Assembly (NCBI GenBank): GCA_032158125.1
Contig: JASKOT010000060.1
Location: 1-45,221, forward strand
From: Papiliotrema nemorosa
Lineage: Eukaryota > Basidiomycota > Tremellomycetes > Tremellales > Rhynchogastremaceae
Length of the DNA: 45,221 nt
Direction: 5' to 3'
The translations under genes and the position numbers were made by a program. Below the pieces are notes generated by a model. That model searched no databases, was not told where the DNA came from, and saw nothing but the letters and a program-made list of their open reading frames with translations. Of this stretch, positions 21,610 to 34,533 are shown piece after piece (position 1 is the stretch's first letter; each line of letters begins with the position of its first letter).

Positions 21610-24600
21610 CTAGCGCCCCTCTTGCTGCCGCTTCCGATGTCTCTCAAGCTTCGCTGACATTTCGTGATGTTCTCCGCAATTCGCCAATCTGCAAAGTCAG
21701 TCATTTCAAGATAAGGGAGGTGAGGGGGAAACTGACTGTGTAGGTAATTCCATCTCTGGTTCCTCTTGCGTGAAGTAAGGCGCCTGGAGAGCAGCCTCCG
21801 CACTCAACCGTTTCGTCGTGTCGAATTCCAAGAGACCCTGAGCAAGATCCATCCCAGCAGGGGTCAACCACTTCTTGAAGCTCTCCCGGAATTTGGACGG
21901 TAGGGCTTCTTTCGGCTTCACCAATTCGTACCACGGCAGCTCCTTGACGGTTGGCCATCGAGATTCATCGGGCGTGCCCATGATGGAGTAGATGACTTCG
22001 AGTTGATGAATCTCGTCTGATCCTTGGAACACTGGCTTTCCGCAGAATAGCTCTAGCATGATGCATCTGGGGAATCAGCTGTGAACGACAACAGAATGGA
22101 AGTCTCTTGTCACTTACCCAGCGGACCACATGTCTACTTCTGGACCGTAAACCGTCTCCCCAAGCAGAAGCTCGGGACCACGATACCACAACGTGATGAC
22201 TCGGTTGGTGTAATCCTCCCTCTTGCGTTTCGAGTAAGTCCTAGCCAATCCAAAATCGGCCAACTTGAGTTCTCCGGCAGCGTTGAGCAGAATATTGGAT
22301 CCTTTCATGTCCCGATGCAGTATTCCCGATTCGTGCAAGTATGCAAGTCCGCTGAGCATTTGGTGATTGAGCGATTTGAGGTTGGCCGGGGTGAATTTGA
22401 GGTCGGCTTGGGCGAGCACACCGGTGAGATCGTGATCCATGTATTCAGACACCATGTAAACGGAGCCCTTTGAGACCATCATCTCGACCAAACGCATGAC
22501 ATTACGATGTCGTAGACCTTGTAGGAGTTTGATCTCCCGCATCGCAGTGACCGGGAACCCGTCTTTCTCTCCTTCCATTCTGATGCGTTTCAGAGCGAAA
22601 AGACCGCCAGTTTCGACATTTCTGGCCTTGTATACCTTGCCGTACGTGCCTTCACCAACGTGCGCCAAACGCTCGTATACCTCTCCTGATGCGTTGACCC
22701 TGGGTGCCGGCTTCGTGACAGTCTGAATCGGTTCCGGGAAAGAGGGAGAGGCGGCCGGCTTCGTCTTTGCGGGTGTTGAATCGGTCTCGCCGATGGGAGA
22801 GTGAGAGACGGTCGCAGCCTGCGGTTCGGGAACGTCAGAGCGAGAAGGGCCGCTGCGAGCGAATCGATTCTTCCCTTCAGGTATCGGCACCAAGTTGGCA
22901 GAAGCGGGAGGGCCTGGTAAGGGAACGTCGCGTTTTTGCGGACTCCATGACTCCCTTTGACCCCTCGGTCCACGCGGGGGTGACCAATGTCCCGCACTGT
23001 CTCGGCGTGTAGGTCGCGTCGGCTCTGCCGATTGTCCGCTGTTTCTTGCATCAGCCTGCGAAGCTTGGCGATGTAGGTCTCGCAGCTCCTCCTGATCTCT
23101 CGAGAATCGATTCTGCAGTCCAAGAAGGATTTCCATTTGTGTAATTTCCTGGTTCTGTGGTCGTCTCCCGAAGTAATGACCGAGAAAGTCTGGCAAGTCC
23201 GGCCGAGATGATTGAGCATACCAAGACTGAAAAGCAGCCCGAAGATACGGTGGGGCGAGTTTGTCAAACTCAATCTGAAAATCTCGCTGCGCATCGTGCA
23301 GCAGCCTGGAATACACCTCTGGAGGTCGCAGCGGTGGTCGGTCCGAGTCTATAGGTGGGTGGCGAGATGGCGCAGAGTCCAGCGGAGGTGAGGGTGATCT
23401 ACTAGTGTATGGGGTGTTGGACGCCGAGTCATCAAAGAATTGCCTTACAGCGGCTGGTTTGCTCGACGCGGGATGGCTCATGCTCTTCCAACCCCCTTTC
23501 ACTGGACTAAGGTCGCGATTGGACAAAGACACTCTGATAGTACCAGAGGGAAGGGGAGCTTCCTCAGTGGAAGTGACGGGAAGAGTCGAGTAGCCATTGT
23601 TTGCAGCATTATGATTTATCGTATCGTTCTGTGCGGGAGAGTGCAATTGCTGGAATGGTTGGGGGCGTACATGTCCGTTTGTGTGTGAGATGGGAGATTT
23701 CTCAGCTTCAAAAGGTCTGCCGCGATCTTGTGGGTAGGATGGAGCGTTCGATTGAGAAGCTGGGCGATAGGAGTCCATCGATCTCTGCTGGGTGCTTTGA
23801 TCTGCGGCGGCTCGGCCCCACCCACCGAAAGGTGGACCCCTGCCCGCAGGCGTCGAATCTAACGATGATGATTCAGCTCTATTGCGACTGGGAAGCGGAG
23901 AAGGGGATCTCTGACGGGGTGGAGGAGGCGGACTCCTATCCCTCCGGTCGGAAATGGGCGATCGGTCCGGAGATGGGCGACGACCCCATTGCCGCATAGG
24001 GCGACGGGGTGCTTCTCGATGGGGTGAAGGGGAACGTCGGTGATTGCGTCGAGGAGAGGGAGATCTCGGTCGCCGTATGCGTTCTCGAGATCTCGAGCGG
24101 GATTGTGTAGATGATCTGCGCCTTCGTGGAGGTGTGATCGATCTCGAAGGTGATAGATCGCGTTGACGCTTGGGAGGTCCGCCACGCGGAGAAGTAGGGG
24201 CCCTTTTCCGATCGACAGGAGAAAGCGAATCGCGAATGAGGGAGAGTGAGCGCTTTCGGGGGATTGGAGAATATAGGCTAAGATCAGCAAGAGTCTACAC
24301 ATTACACTGATTACTCACGAGTCTCGACTAGGGCTTCGTCGTCTGTCTGAACGGTCATTGCCATAGTCAGGACTCGCTCGTCTGCCTCGAGCTGGTTCGT
24401 TCCTTTGCCTAATTGGCGATCGCGACCGTAATCTACCTCTTGGAGGTGATACATCACGCACCGGTCGGCCAAGATTGCTCCCTCGATCCCTCGCATCACC
24501 TCTGCCATTCCAAGTCGACCCAGAGCGATCCGCGGACCTGACCTCATTATCATTGAGGGTAAATTTTGAGGCTCCTCCCGGACGACCTGCGGGGGACTCA

Positions 24601-25136
24601 GGAGGAGGAGAGCGATTTTGACGTTGTCCTCGCTGTTGCTCCCGCAGGTCCGCCTGAATCTGCGCCTTTGTCCTAAATGTGCCCTTTTTGATGTCATCGC
24701 TCCTCAGTGCTTCGTTATAGTCGCGCCCATATCCTCCCTTGTGCGGCTCATGCTGCCCAGCTCTTTCTCTCGGGTCGTTGGCATGATTTAATCTTCCGGC
24801 ATCTCCTCTTCGACTATCCGGCCCATTTCTCGATGCCCATCCCCTGTCCCCTTCGCTTGGGCCATCCCGCCTGGTGTCTTCCCGGTCGTTATACCTTGGT
24901 CGAGATGGTGGCGTGCGGTCAGACGCATCTCGATCCTGGGCAGGTCGATAGGTAGATGCGGCGTGAGGACGGGAATTATAGTTGGATGGTCCGGCAGGTG
25001 GAGGAGATTGTCGAGAGCTAGAACCAGAGGAAGGACCGTCTTGTGCAGGTCGAAACGTGTCTGCCCTGCCCGGCGCCCATGATGAGGTTGGTTGAGCGTG
25101 TGGTCGCCACGATTCGCGTTTAAACGCGGGAGTCAT
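21610..25136 (-). CDS. CTK1: Cyclin-dependent kinase Ctk1/CDK12-type with RS-rich N terminus
   Basis: Exons 25136-24319, 24277-22118, 22066-21737 and 21688-21610 encode 1,128 residues. The first 800 or so are disordered and Arg/Ser/Pro-rich, with SR runs (RSPSPRRNHRRSPSPHRE) like metazoan CDK12/13. The kinase domain spans about 806-1095: Gly loop VGEGTYGKVY, FALKRIRM lysine, PVTAMREIKLLQ cyclin-binding helix, LHRDMKGSNIL catalytic loop, LADFGLA, and activation segment YTNRVITLWYRGPELLLG. The HRDMKGSN form and cyclin helix favour Ctk1/CDK12 over CDK9 (Bur1) or CDK7. The expected role is phosphorylation of Ser2 of the RNA polymerase II CTD during elongation, with a cyclin partner not in this window. 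The last exon is short and basic (KLERHRKRQQEGR). Confidence 0.9.
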
Positions 25137-25884
25137 GGTTGATCAGTCTCGCAAATCCGGTTGGCGAGATGTCAAGACGAAACATGCGAACAAATCTTGG
25201 CTCTTCTGGGGTCAGCTGCGGTCCGAATGACTGCAAGGGTAGTATAAGACATACGTATGGATACGAAGCAGTCGGGAGAGCGGCTTCTTGTCTCCCCAGG
25301 CAAGCCTCGATGCTCCCCTGTCGTGTTTGGTGGAAATGGAGCAGACTGCACCTTTTGGAAGGGGTGTGACCTACGACCGCCTGGTGATTCACGCGCCTAT
25401 TTTGTTCATCTCGGCTCATTGGATCGAGGTCATGGTCGCGGTACTCCTCTCAATCATGCCATGTTTGATGCTGTTGTCGAAACCATAGAGCTGGTCATCC
25501 GTTATGCATGCTCTGTCTGCTGTATATCTACTGGAACGAAGTCGGTGTGCATGGGTACGGTGGATGAGTGGATGATTTCCGTCGACGGGCGAGTCTGAAC
25601 GCGAATGGCACCACGCGCGTTTCGAGGTTTCATGGGCACCTCTTCACCATTCACCTTCACTGTCCATCCTCGACCCATACCATCTCTGCGATTTCAACGC
25701 GCCGTGCACAGAGACCCGCATAACTCTTCTGACCCGGTGAAGCGATATCTGATCGACTTTTCTGAGATCGTGTGCGTTTCTCTACAAAGATACCCTGGAC
25801 AACCCCGGTTCAACGCCTTCGATCAGCAGTCCACCGCTGATTCGGCGTTCCGACTCCTCCGCCTAAGCTCTCTTCTTCGAGGTG
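25137..25884. promoter_or_regulatory. Divergent CTK1/ROM2 promoter and ROM2 leader
   Basis: These 748 bp separate two divergent start codons. On the ROM2 side there is a 116-codon plus-strand ORF (25605-25955) in another frame that overlaps the ROM2 start. It has no recognisable domain and is treated as leader sequence or a uORF. Several other upstream ATGs occur at 25257, 25304 and beyond, but where transcription starts is unknown. Confidence 0.45.
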
Positions 25885-25955
25885 ATGCGACCTGCAGGCG
25901 CTCGATCTCAACGTCAGCCTGCTCCGCAACAGCGTCAACCCGCAAGTCGGAATGA
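25605..25955 (+). other. Possible overlapping uORF before ROM2
   Basis: This ATG-initiated ORF (start MAPRAFRGFMG) ends 71 nt inside the ROM2 coding region in a different frame. If it lies in the mRNA, scanning ribosomes would have to bypass it. It may instead be upstream of the transcription start or removed by splicing. Confidence 0.3.
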
Positions 25956-28900
25956 GGCGTTCGAAAATATATTCGGCAGACCAGCCGTAGGGCATCACCT
26001 CGGCAACAACCCGAATGCTGGACATGCCCCCTCTCAGCCTGCCAGTCTTGGATATGGCTTCAACCCATACTCTGCCCAATCATCGGCTGCTCCCAGTAAT
26101 AGTGGCTACATGAACCCCGCTCAACCGTCTCTCCCACCAGGACACGGTTTCGCAGCTCCTCCACCAAGAACCGCATCCCACTCCTACGGCCAAGGGTATG
26201 CACCCCAAACGACAGCTCAACCCGTTTTTGCTGCCTCGCAAAGAGCACCAGCTGGATATGAGGGATCAAACAGTGGTCATTCGCGGCCTGCTTTGAATGC
26301 CTATAGTAACGGTGGATCGAGTGCACAGGTGCGGAAATAGACTTTGCTTTGTGAGCTGACGAGATAGCCTCCAGAACCCAGCGCCGACCGGCGAGCGTCT
26401 TTGGCACCTTCGACATATTCTGCACATTCTACCGCATCGTACTACTCCCCTCAGCCCGATCCCACCTCCCCACCAACTCAGCAAACTGCACGAATACCGA
26501 GTTCAGGATACTCTTCGCGCCAAGGGGAGTACGATTCCCGACCTATTGCTTCAGGTCGCCTTCCTGTACAGACTTCCAATCTCCCGACGAGTAATTATTC
26601 TGCTGCATACGATGCAGTTTCCTCGCCGGCTTCTGCAGTGTTTCCTCATCGCGCTGCGGCTTCCACCGCATCTGGTCCATCGATGTCGACGACATCATTA
26701 GGGACTGCTTCCAGTTCGACACGGTCAAACTCGTACAATTCTGGAGGGAATTCTTCATCAAAGTCGCCTCCCCCTCGAGATGATTCGACTGATCGATTCA
26801 AATCACCGCCGCCCGAGTACATCAAGTCCATGTCGAATCTCTCAATGGAAACGGGCAAGGGATTTTTGGACGACATACCGGGTATACCAAAGCATGGCGA
26901 GGGGTCGGATCTGGCAGATTTGGCTGCAAGATGGAGTAAATCAGAAGATCATCTAGGTTGGTAGCCCTTAGGCGTCTCTGGACTCTGCTGTCATCGTGCT
27001 GATGACCAGGTCAAAGCACCTCTCAGCCTCCTGTCTCTCGTCCCGCGGATCAGCGCTCACATCGACGGATGCCCTCGGACTCGTCCATATCCAGCTCCAG
27101 CTATACAATGACCGGTCGGGAACGACTGCTGTGAGTCTTGATACTCTGGTGATATCTTGCTGATCCACAGGCCACTCTCATCGATTGATCAATCCCCTCC
27201 TGGTAGTCGGGATTTCTCCTTTGAATCGCCGACTACTCCTACCGGTTCCGAATCTGGCGGATTCGCCGCACACGCCGCTCGTCGGCTGTCGGGTAGAAAG
27301 TCTATGGAATCGACTCAGTCCTTACCTCTATCCAGCAATGATGAGCCGGCATTGCCGCCTGGTGCGGCCCCTTCCACCTCTGCGTTTGACGCTCGAGCTA
27401 CATCTTTCTCGGGTACTACAAGCACACGCCGCGAAGCCGTAGCTGCAATCCGCTCAGGCTCGATTGGACACGGTACAACTCGTCGATCTGCCCAGAGCAA
27501 TCCTCCATCAGCGTATGGCTTCTCCACGCCCCTTCCCTCCCAACGATCATTGTCCGGAAACTTGACTCGGTCATCTTCCTCCAGGGCAGCGACCATCCGT
27601 TCGATGCCTCATGTCTACCCTGCTTTATTGTCACGAGTAGCAGAGGCGTTCAAGCAGATGATCGTGCTCTCGGAGCTGGTCAAGGATGGAATCACGTACA
27701 AGGACGCTTTCGATGGAAGATCGGCCGTCGGTATCATAGCAGAGGTGATCAAAACGCCCGACCGCAACCTTGCTCTACTCTTGGGACGAGCTCTCGACGC
27801 ACAAAAGTTTTTCCACGATGTGACTTACGATCACCGACTTCGGGACAATTCGGCGGAAATCTACCAATTCAAGGAACGATTGACGGCACCGTATATCAAT
27901 GACAATCCAGTCACAGATAGTCCCATGTCAGATCACGCCCATCTACAACGAGCATCTTCGAACATTAGGATGCAGCAGCACACGCCGGATTCCGGATCGA
28001 TCCAGACTTCTGATTCTGCCGTGTCCTTCTTCGCCTCGGCACAGAGCACTCCTGCTTCTTCCGCCACAAATCTGACCCAACCGTCGTCCTCACCTAGATT
28101 GCTTGCAAAGATGAATTCAACTGGGAGCGCTCCCCTCGCGGTGGCGGACGGTACCGATGCGGACGACGATGACCTGCCTGTGGGTGTGTTTACCCTCTTG
28201 ACGGATTGCTACTCGCCTACTTGCTCGAGAGACAGTTTGTGCTACTCGATCAATTGCCCACGTCGATTGGAACAGATGAAGAGGTTGAACATGAAACCGC
28301 AGCCAGGTTTGACACGGAAGATCAGCAGTGAGAGTCTGCATGATGTCAAGGTCGGTCATTTCCTCCGTCTAACATCAGACAAGCTGACGAGGTAGGAAAC
28401 CGGAACGTTGTGGATTCATTCCGTTTCTCAAGAAATCTTGGATAGTGTCGATGACACCGAAAAGAAGCGACAAGAAGCGATCAACGAGGTCATCTACACT
28501 GAAAGAGACTTTGTCCGCGATCTCGAATATTTGCGCGATGTGAGTCGACACCTACTTACGAGGTGTTGCTAACGTCTAGTCATGGGTGAAACCACTACGA
28601 ACACAAGATATCATCCCGGCAGAGAGGCGAAACGAGTTTGTTCAGCAGGTCTTTTGGAACGTACACGATGTTCTGGCAGTCAATACGCCTTTGGCAGAAC
28701 GTCTCACCAAGCGTCAGAAGCAGCAACCGGTTGTCAAGACCATTGGTGACATCTTTCTGGAACGAGTCCCGCAATTTGAGCCGTTTGTGCAGTACGGTAG
28801 TCATCAATTGTTCGGGAAATACGAGTTCGAGAAGGAAAAGGGCTCAAACCCGGTCTTTCAGCGCTTCGTAGATGTACATCCTTTCTGCCTGACACTTTTC

Positions 28901-31171
28901 CCATGATGCTGATTCTGCAGGAAACAGAGCGCAAGCCGGAATCACGAAAATTGGAACTCAATGGTTACTTGACCAAACCTACGACCCGACTCGGGCGATA
29001 CCCGCTCCTGCTGCAAGCTGTTCTCAAGTATACGCCCGACGACAGTCCAGACAAGAAGGACTTGGCAGAAGCGATTACCATGATCAAGACATTTTTGACA
29101 AAAGTCAATATTGAGAGTGGAAAGGCAGAGAATGTGTTTGAACTTGCTCAGATCGAGTCACAGCTTGTGTTTAGGCCAAACGAGAACATTGTCAGTCGTC
29201 TTTCTCGGCCTCACCATGCAGCTCACGATCAGGACCTACGTTTGAAAGATCGAAGTCGAGAACTTGTCCACAAAGGCCCGCTCAAACGGCGTGGGGGAAA
29301 CAGGGATGAGATTGCGGATCTGATGGGGTTCCTCTTTGATCACGCCTTCTTGCTCGTCAAGCCAAAACACATGCCAAAAGGGGAACAACTGAGGGTATAC
29401 CGACGCGTAAGTCTTACGCCGGATGTCTTGATCTCGTTTGACATTTCAGCCGATTCCGCTCGAGTTGTTGGTCATTGTCACTCCCGACGAGTCGTACAAT
29501 GCAGGAAGACTCTCCGGCGGACGGGCTAAACTCATGTCTCGTCCATCCGGAACTGGCAAGACTGGATCGGGAAGTCATGTCCCGCCGAAACCTGAGAGCA
29601 AGCATGGATACTCGATCACCATTATACATCTTGGTAAAAAGGGCTACTCGCTCCAGCTTTGGGTTGACACATACGTGGGCAGGAAAAAATGGCTCGAGAC
29701 TATTGACAAGCAACAATCGGCGTTGCGTGACAAGAGTTGCGTGTTTGTATCAGAGACAATCACCGATGGCTTCTTTGGCGGTCTGAGGAAGATCAATTGC
29801 CTTTCGCCTTATGGTGAGGCTATCCCGAGAAGATCTTTGCAGCTAATTCTAGACAACGGTCATCGAATGATATACGGCACAGACGAGGGTGTCTACTTTT
29901 CCAACCTGCGGGACGAAAAGTTGCGCGAGCCTGTCAAGGTTATCAACCTGCTTGATGTCACCCAAGTCGATGTCTTGGAAGAATTCCAACTTTTGATTGT
30001 CCTGCATGAGCGATCCGTGACAACCTTCCCGCTCGACTGCCTCGACCCCAGCGATCCGAATGCAGCTTTGAAAAGGGGAAAACGCATTTCCTCCCATACA
30101 AGCTTTTTCAAATCGGGGATATGTCTAGGCAAGATGTTGGTAGCGGTGGTCAAGAGTAGTACCTTGTCGAGTACCATCAAGGTGCTCGAGCCGGTAGATC
30201 AAAGCATGAGAGGGAAAAAGCCTCAGACGAGCTTTATGAAGCGATTGAATGGCGGTAACGAGGCTTTAAAGTTGTTCAAGGTGGGTACTTGTCGTGTGGC
30301 GTGGGGTAGCACTGATTTGCAGGAATTCTACATTCCCACTGAATCCAGCTCGGTACATTTCCTTAAGACGAAGCTATGTGTGGGATGTACAAAGGGCTTT
30401 GAAATTGTCGATCTTGAGACCCTGGATATGCAGGGACTGCTCGACCCTTCGGATGCCAGTCTTGACTTTGTGCTTAAAAGGGACAATGTCAGACCTGTGG
30501 CGATATATCGTATCGAAGAGGACTTTTTGCTTTGCTACGATGGTGAGAGCATACAAACTTCTTTCAGCTGACAGGTAGAATTCGCTTTTTACGTCAACAA
30601 GAATGGCTGGCGCGCTAGGCCAAAATGGGCCATCATCTGGGAAGGTGTACCCACTGCATTTGGTGAGAGTCTTCGGCAGAGTCACATTGGACTCAGGCTG
30701 ATCGCAGCTCTACAATATCCATATGTCGTTGCGTTTGAGCCTACTTTTGTCGAGGTTCACCATGTCGAAACGGGTCACCTCGTTCAAATCATCCCAGGAA
30801 ACAACATCTCCTGCCTGTTTGCCGATACACCACCATCACGAATCAACGCCCCTATGCCGGCCCCTAACAGACAACTCATGTACCCGCCGTCTCCAGGTCA
30901 ACCACCGTTCCGACCGGGTCCGACGCCATATCACCCGCAACAAGCGAATTACCCTTATCAACAACAACCATACCCGCCGCCACACTCTGGTCAAATGCGG
31001 CCTCCTCCCATGGCATTCGGAGGCATGCCCCCACCCGCGCCGATCAATCGTTTCGCTAGGTCCCAGGTCATCTTCACGAGCGAGGAGGGCCATGTGCAGT
31101 TTCTCAAGTTTCCTCCGCCGCATAGTCGGTCTGGGTCTCAGGTTCATGGAAGGCACAACATGTCTCACTAG
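25885..31171 (+). CDS. ROM2: Rho1 guanine nucleotide exchange factor Rom2-type (DEP-DH-PH-CNH)
   Basis: Eleven exons: 25885-26328, 26368-26956, 27010-27130, 27171-28350, 28396-28539, 28580-28873, 28921-29190, 29233-29406, 29450-30542, 30579-30662 and 30708-31171, giving 1,618 residues. A Ser/Pro/Tyr-rich N terminus leads to a DEP-like domain at about 531-621 (YPALLSRVAEAFKQMIVLSE). The DH domain runs about 805-1000 (NEVIYTERDFVRDLEYLRD; LNGYLTKPTTRLGRYPLLLQ). A PH domain follows at about 1015-1150 (LVHKGPLKRRGG; KKGYSLQLWVDTYVGRKKWL), then a CNH domain at about 1170-1500 (LLCYDEFAFYVNKNGW). The tail is Pro/Gln/Met-rich. It activates Rho1 at the plasma membrane for cell-wall integrity signalling and glucan synthesis. 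ATG 25885 is the first ATG after an in-frame stop. Confidence 0.92.
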
Positions 31172-31900
31172 GCGAGTGCAGAGGACATGATGGAGAGCCC
31201 ATTGTAGCAGGAGGGTATTACGACATCTAGACGACAGCAAATGATTATAGTAGATGATACACGATGGGACGAATGAGCATTGTCACACTCCGAGGAAGTT
31301 GCACGGGACACTCCCTGACATTTTCCCGTTTACGTCGATCGGCGAGCTTCTTCTCCGAGCAGCGACGTGTGCTCCACCTCCACATGCTCGGATAAACGGA
31401 CCTCTCGACCGAAGTGACGGCCAAGGGTCTATCAGCCACATGCATGCTGGGTGTGCGGGACTCTCTGCGCCGGCGGCAAGGGGTTCAGGGTAAAAGCGGT
31501 AATGGCCGGTCACTCGCTTGGTCTTCCAAAATTCGTCTCTTGGCTATCAGCCAAATATGGCACACGTCGTTTGTCCATGCCGCCTTAGCGCAGTTCTTCT
31601 CACGTTCATTTTAGGTTTCTTTCTTCAGGGATGCCAACAGCCCATGGAGGTCGGTCACCTTCCCAAGGGGCACAACGCCCAGACGTGCAATTACTGACCG
31701 GGGCTGATCGGTCCGGTAGCGAGGGGGGTTTTGGAAAGTTGCTTTCCAAGCGATGACCACACGCGATACAGACGAGGGGTCCAAGAGGGACCCGATGGGG
31801 AGGTATAAGAGCTGTCAGGTCTCCAGACTTTTTCTCCCACTTTTCAACTTCGCCCCGCTCGACATCTCCATTATTTTGGCCACGGCGGCTTTTGCTCAAG
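31172..31900. promoter_or_regulatory. Intergenic and MFS permease promoter, 729 bp
   Basis: A TATA-like GGTATAAGAG lies at about 31802-31811, roughly 95 bp before the permease ATG. A pyrimidine-rich CTTTTTCTCCCACTTTTC tract follows at about 31827-31844. The GC-rich block at about 31660-31730 includes GATCGGTCCGG. No credible ORF or RNA gene is present. Confidence 0.45.
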
Positions 31901-33684
31901 ATGGAGAATAACAATCTGAAAAAGGTGGTTTCTGGTGAAAGCCACGTTCAACAACAACCGACCGATTTCCCACTGGCTCGTGCACTCAGTGTTGAAGATC
32001 GGATTGTCGTCGAGAAGAGTCTCAAGAGGAAACTCGATGCGCGATGCTCATTGTTCGTCTTGATTTACATCCTCAGTGAGTTTGCTCCCTTGCTTCTATG
32101 ACGTGCGGAAGGCTGACCTCCAGACTACCTCGACAGAAACAACATTGGTGCTGCTCGATTGAAAGGTCTGCAAGCGGACCTCAAGCTCGACGACACGCAG
32201 TATGCGACCTGTCTTTCGATGTGAGTAAAAAGTTCTCCCTTCTAGATCGGTCAATTTCGGTCTTCTCCGATTGAGTCTGGTTTCATGCTGTTTTACTGAT
32301 ACCCAGTCTTTACGTTGGGTACATTCTCATGCAGATTCCCAGTAACATGATCATCAACAAGATCTCTCGTCCATCATGGTACATTGGAGCAGCAATGTTG
32401 ATCTGGGGTTGCATCTCGACCTGCTCGGGTGTCGTCAACGGATTCGGAGGAATGGTCGCTACTCGATTCACCTTGGGTTTCATTGGTGAGTCGCTTCCTC
32501 TGCCGTGTGCTCTATTCTAACGACATTATAGAGGCGGCATTCTTGCCTGGAGCTTTGCTCATTCTGTCCAAATGGTACACTCGACGAGAACTCACCCTCC
32601 GAAACGCCATCCTCTTTGGCGGTAACCTCATCTCAAACGCCTTTTCTTCCCTCGTCGCTGCTGGAGTGCTCTCCAACATGCAAGGTACACTCGGTCACGC
32701 CGCTTGGCGATGGCTCTTCTGGATTGAAGGTGAGTCATAACTTTATAGACCAAGAGTCAAGAGACGGGGCTGATGGACAGGCGCTGTGACCATGTTGGTG
32801 GCGATTTCCGCAGTCTTCATCCTTCCTGATCTCCCTACCAACACCCGAGGTTTCTCTCCCGTCGAGCAAGAACTCGCTCAACTGCGAATGATCGAGGACG
32901 TAGGAGAGGCCGACACGGACAATGCCAATCAAGGCGCTTTCGAGGGACTCAAGATGGCCGCCAAGGACTGGAAAATCTACCTCATGATGTTGACCTTGAC
33001 CGCCTATGTCGTCGGACTCTCTTTCAACGCTTTCTTCGTGAGTACCCTTCACGCCTTGCATCTCTTGACCGCCTTGCTGATACCCAGCCCTCGCTCACTG
33101 GTACCCTGGGCTTCTCGTACGTCCCGACCTTGCTCATGTCCGCTCCACCATGGGTCTTTGCCGTCCTCGTCTCCGCCGTCAACGCCTGGCACGCCGACAA
33201 AACCCAGGAAAAGTTTTGGCACATTGTCGCACCGATCTGCATGGGCCTCGTAGGGTTCATCTTGTGTATGGCCACCGAACAAAAGGCAGCTCGATACGTC
33301 GCTCTCTTCCTCCAGGCCGGCTCCTACGCAGGATTTATCGTCTTCTACTCGTGGATTTCATCTACATTTATTCGGCCGCCTGCGAAGAGAGCAGTCGCCA
33401 TAGCCGCCATTAACGCTTTCTCCCAGCTCGGCAACATTGCTGGATCATACGTCTGGGCGTTGAAGGAGAACGGGTACCGAAAATCGTACGGAATCGTCAC
33501 TGCAATGTTCGGAGTGGCAATCTTCGGTTGTTTCTTGTTCAGGATGATCCTGGTCCAGGAGAACAAGAAGCTGGATGCTATGGAGCTCGAGGCGGGTCGA
33601 GGCGAGGCGCAAGAGAGCAAGATGGGGCAGGAGCATGTCGAGAGCAGTACTGCGCCACCAAAGGGATTCCGATACTTGGTCTAA
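31901..33684 (+). CDS. MFS permease, anion:cation symporter (Dal5/Tna1-like) family
   Basis: Six exons (31901-32075, 32124-32220, 32307-32485, 32532-32729, 32781-33037, 33088-33684) encode 500 residues. The hallmark segment YILNYLDRNNIGAARLKGLQ in helix 1 is typical of the ACS family that imports allantoate, nicotinate, pantothenate, biotin and related anions. It is followed by YVGYILMQIPSNMII, FLPGALLILSKWYTRRELTL, LFWIEGAVTMLVAI, a central loop, and six C-terminal helices including SYVWALKENGYRKSYG. The likely site is the plasma membrane. The substrate cannot be read from sequence. The upstream TTG-started extension adds three codons and is ignored in favour of ATG 31901. Confidence 0.88.
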
Positions 33685-34533
33685 ATGGTGTTGATTGGTC
33701 GGTGCGTATCGGGAGTCTGTATACAGCGTAGAGACATAGATCGCGATGCAAAGCACACACATAGGGTGGCTTTCGTGAAGTTTGGGAACATGAGACTCCG
33801 AAGGGAGGGGGTTGCACCTTGAGCCGTATCGCATCACGGGCGGCAAACATCTTGCCTGCGGATACTGTACATGATCGCATCGTTGGTGTCGCATTCTACC
33901 GGGATTAGGTTCCCTCCGAGCCCAGTGAAAGCACTCGCGAAACTCTTACAGTAAAATGAATGGGAAGAGACTTCTGGCAAGTGGGCATGTAAAGGGGAAA
34001 GGGAGAAGTGATTCTTTTGGGATCCCTTTCTCATCCCCCTTCGCCTCTGCCTTTTACCGTGAGTCAGGTCAACATGATGTCGCTAAGAGATGCATAGGAT
34101 ATTGAATCATTCCTAAGAGAGAACCCTGAGCCCTCATCTGCTGCAAAGGATGAGATTGAGTGTCGTCAACTCTCACGTTGTGGATGACAGTCCGTTTGCC
34201 ACTGGGACGGTTGTGTAGGTCGCCTTTCACCCCGTCATATATATATGTAAGTCATAAGGCTGATTATCATTGCACACTATCAGCTCTGCAGTCACCCCTC
34301 CCAGATGCGTTGCTCAAACATCTTCGACGGGTAAATACACATACTTGCCGGTTTGCATAAGCACAAGAAAGCGGCAAGTCATCCTTTTTCACGTCATACA
34401 TATCTTAATACATGTGTTCTTGGGTGAGGCCATCCAGGTATTGCATGTTCCCTGGGCTTCCGTTGTACATCCAGCCATTGAAATGAGATACAATCATCTC
34501 GGAAGACCCTTGCCTATTCAAAGAGCATATTGT
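33685..34533. other. Convergent 3' flanks, 849 bp
   Basis: The longest gene-free stretch, between the MFS permease and the convergent SPO22-like gene. It contains an alternating TATATATATATG tract near 34235. Short open frames on both strands overlap each other and lack codon-like or domain features. No tRNA-like cloverleaf was recognised by eye. Confidence 0.45.

Noticed and set aside
34230..34246. TATATATATATG tract as an origin or promoter
   Set aside because: Too short and lying between two convergent 3' ends; no downstream gene for it to serve.
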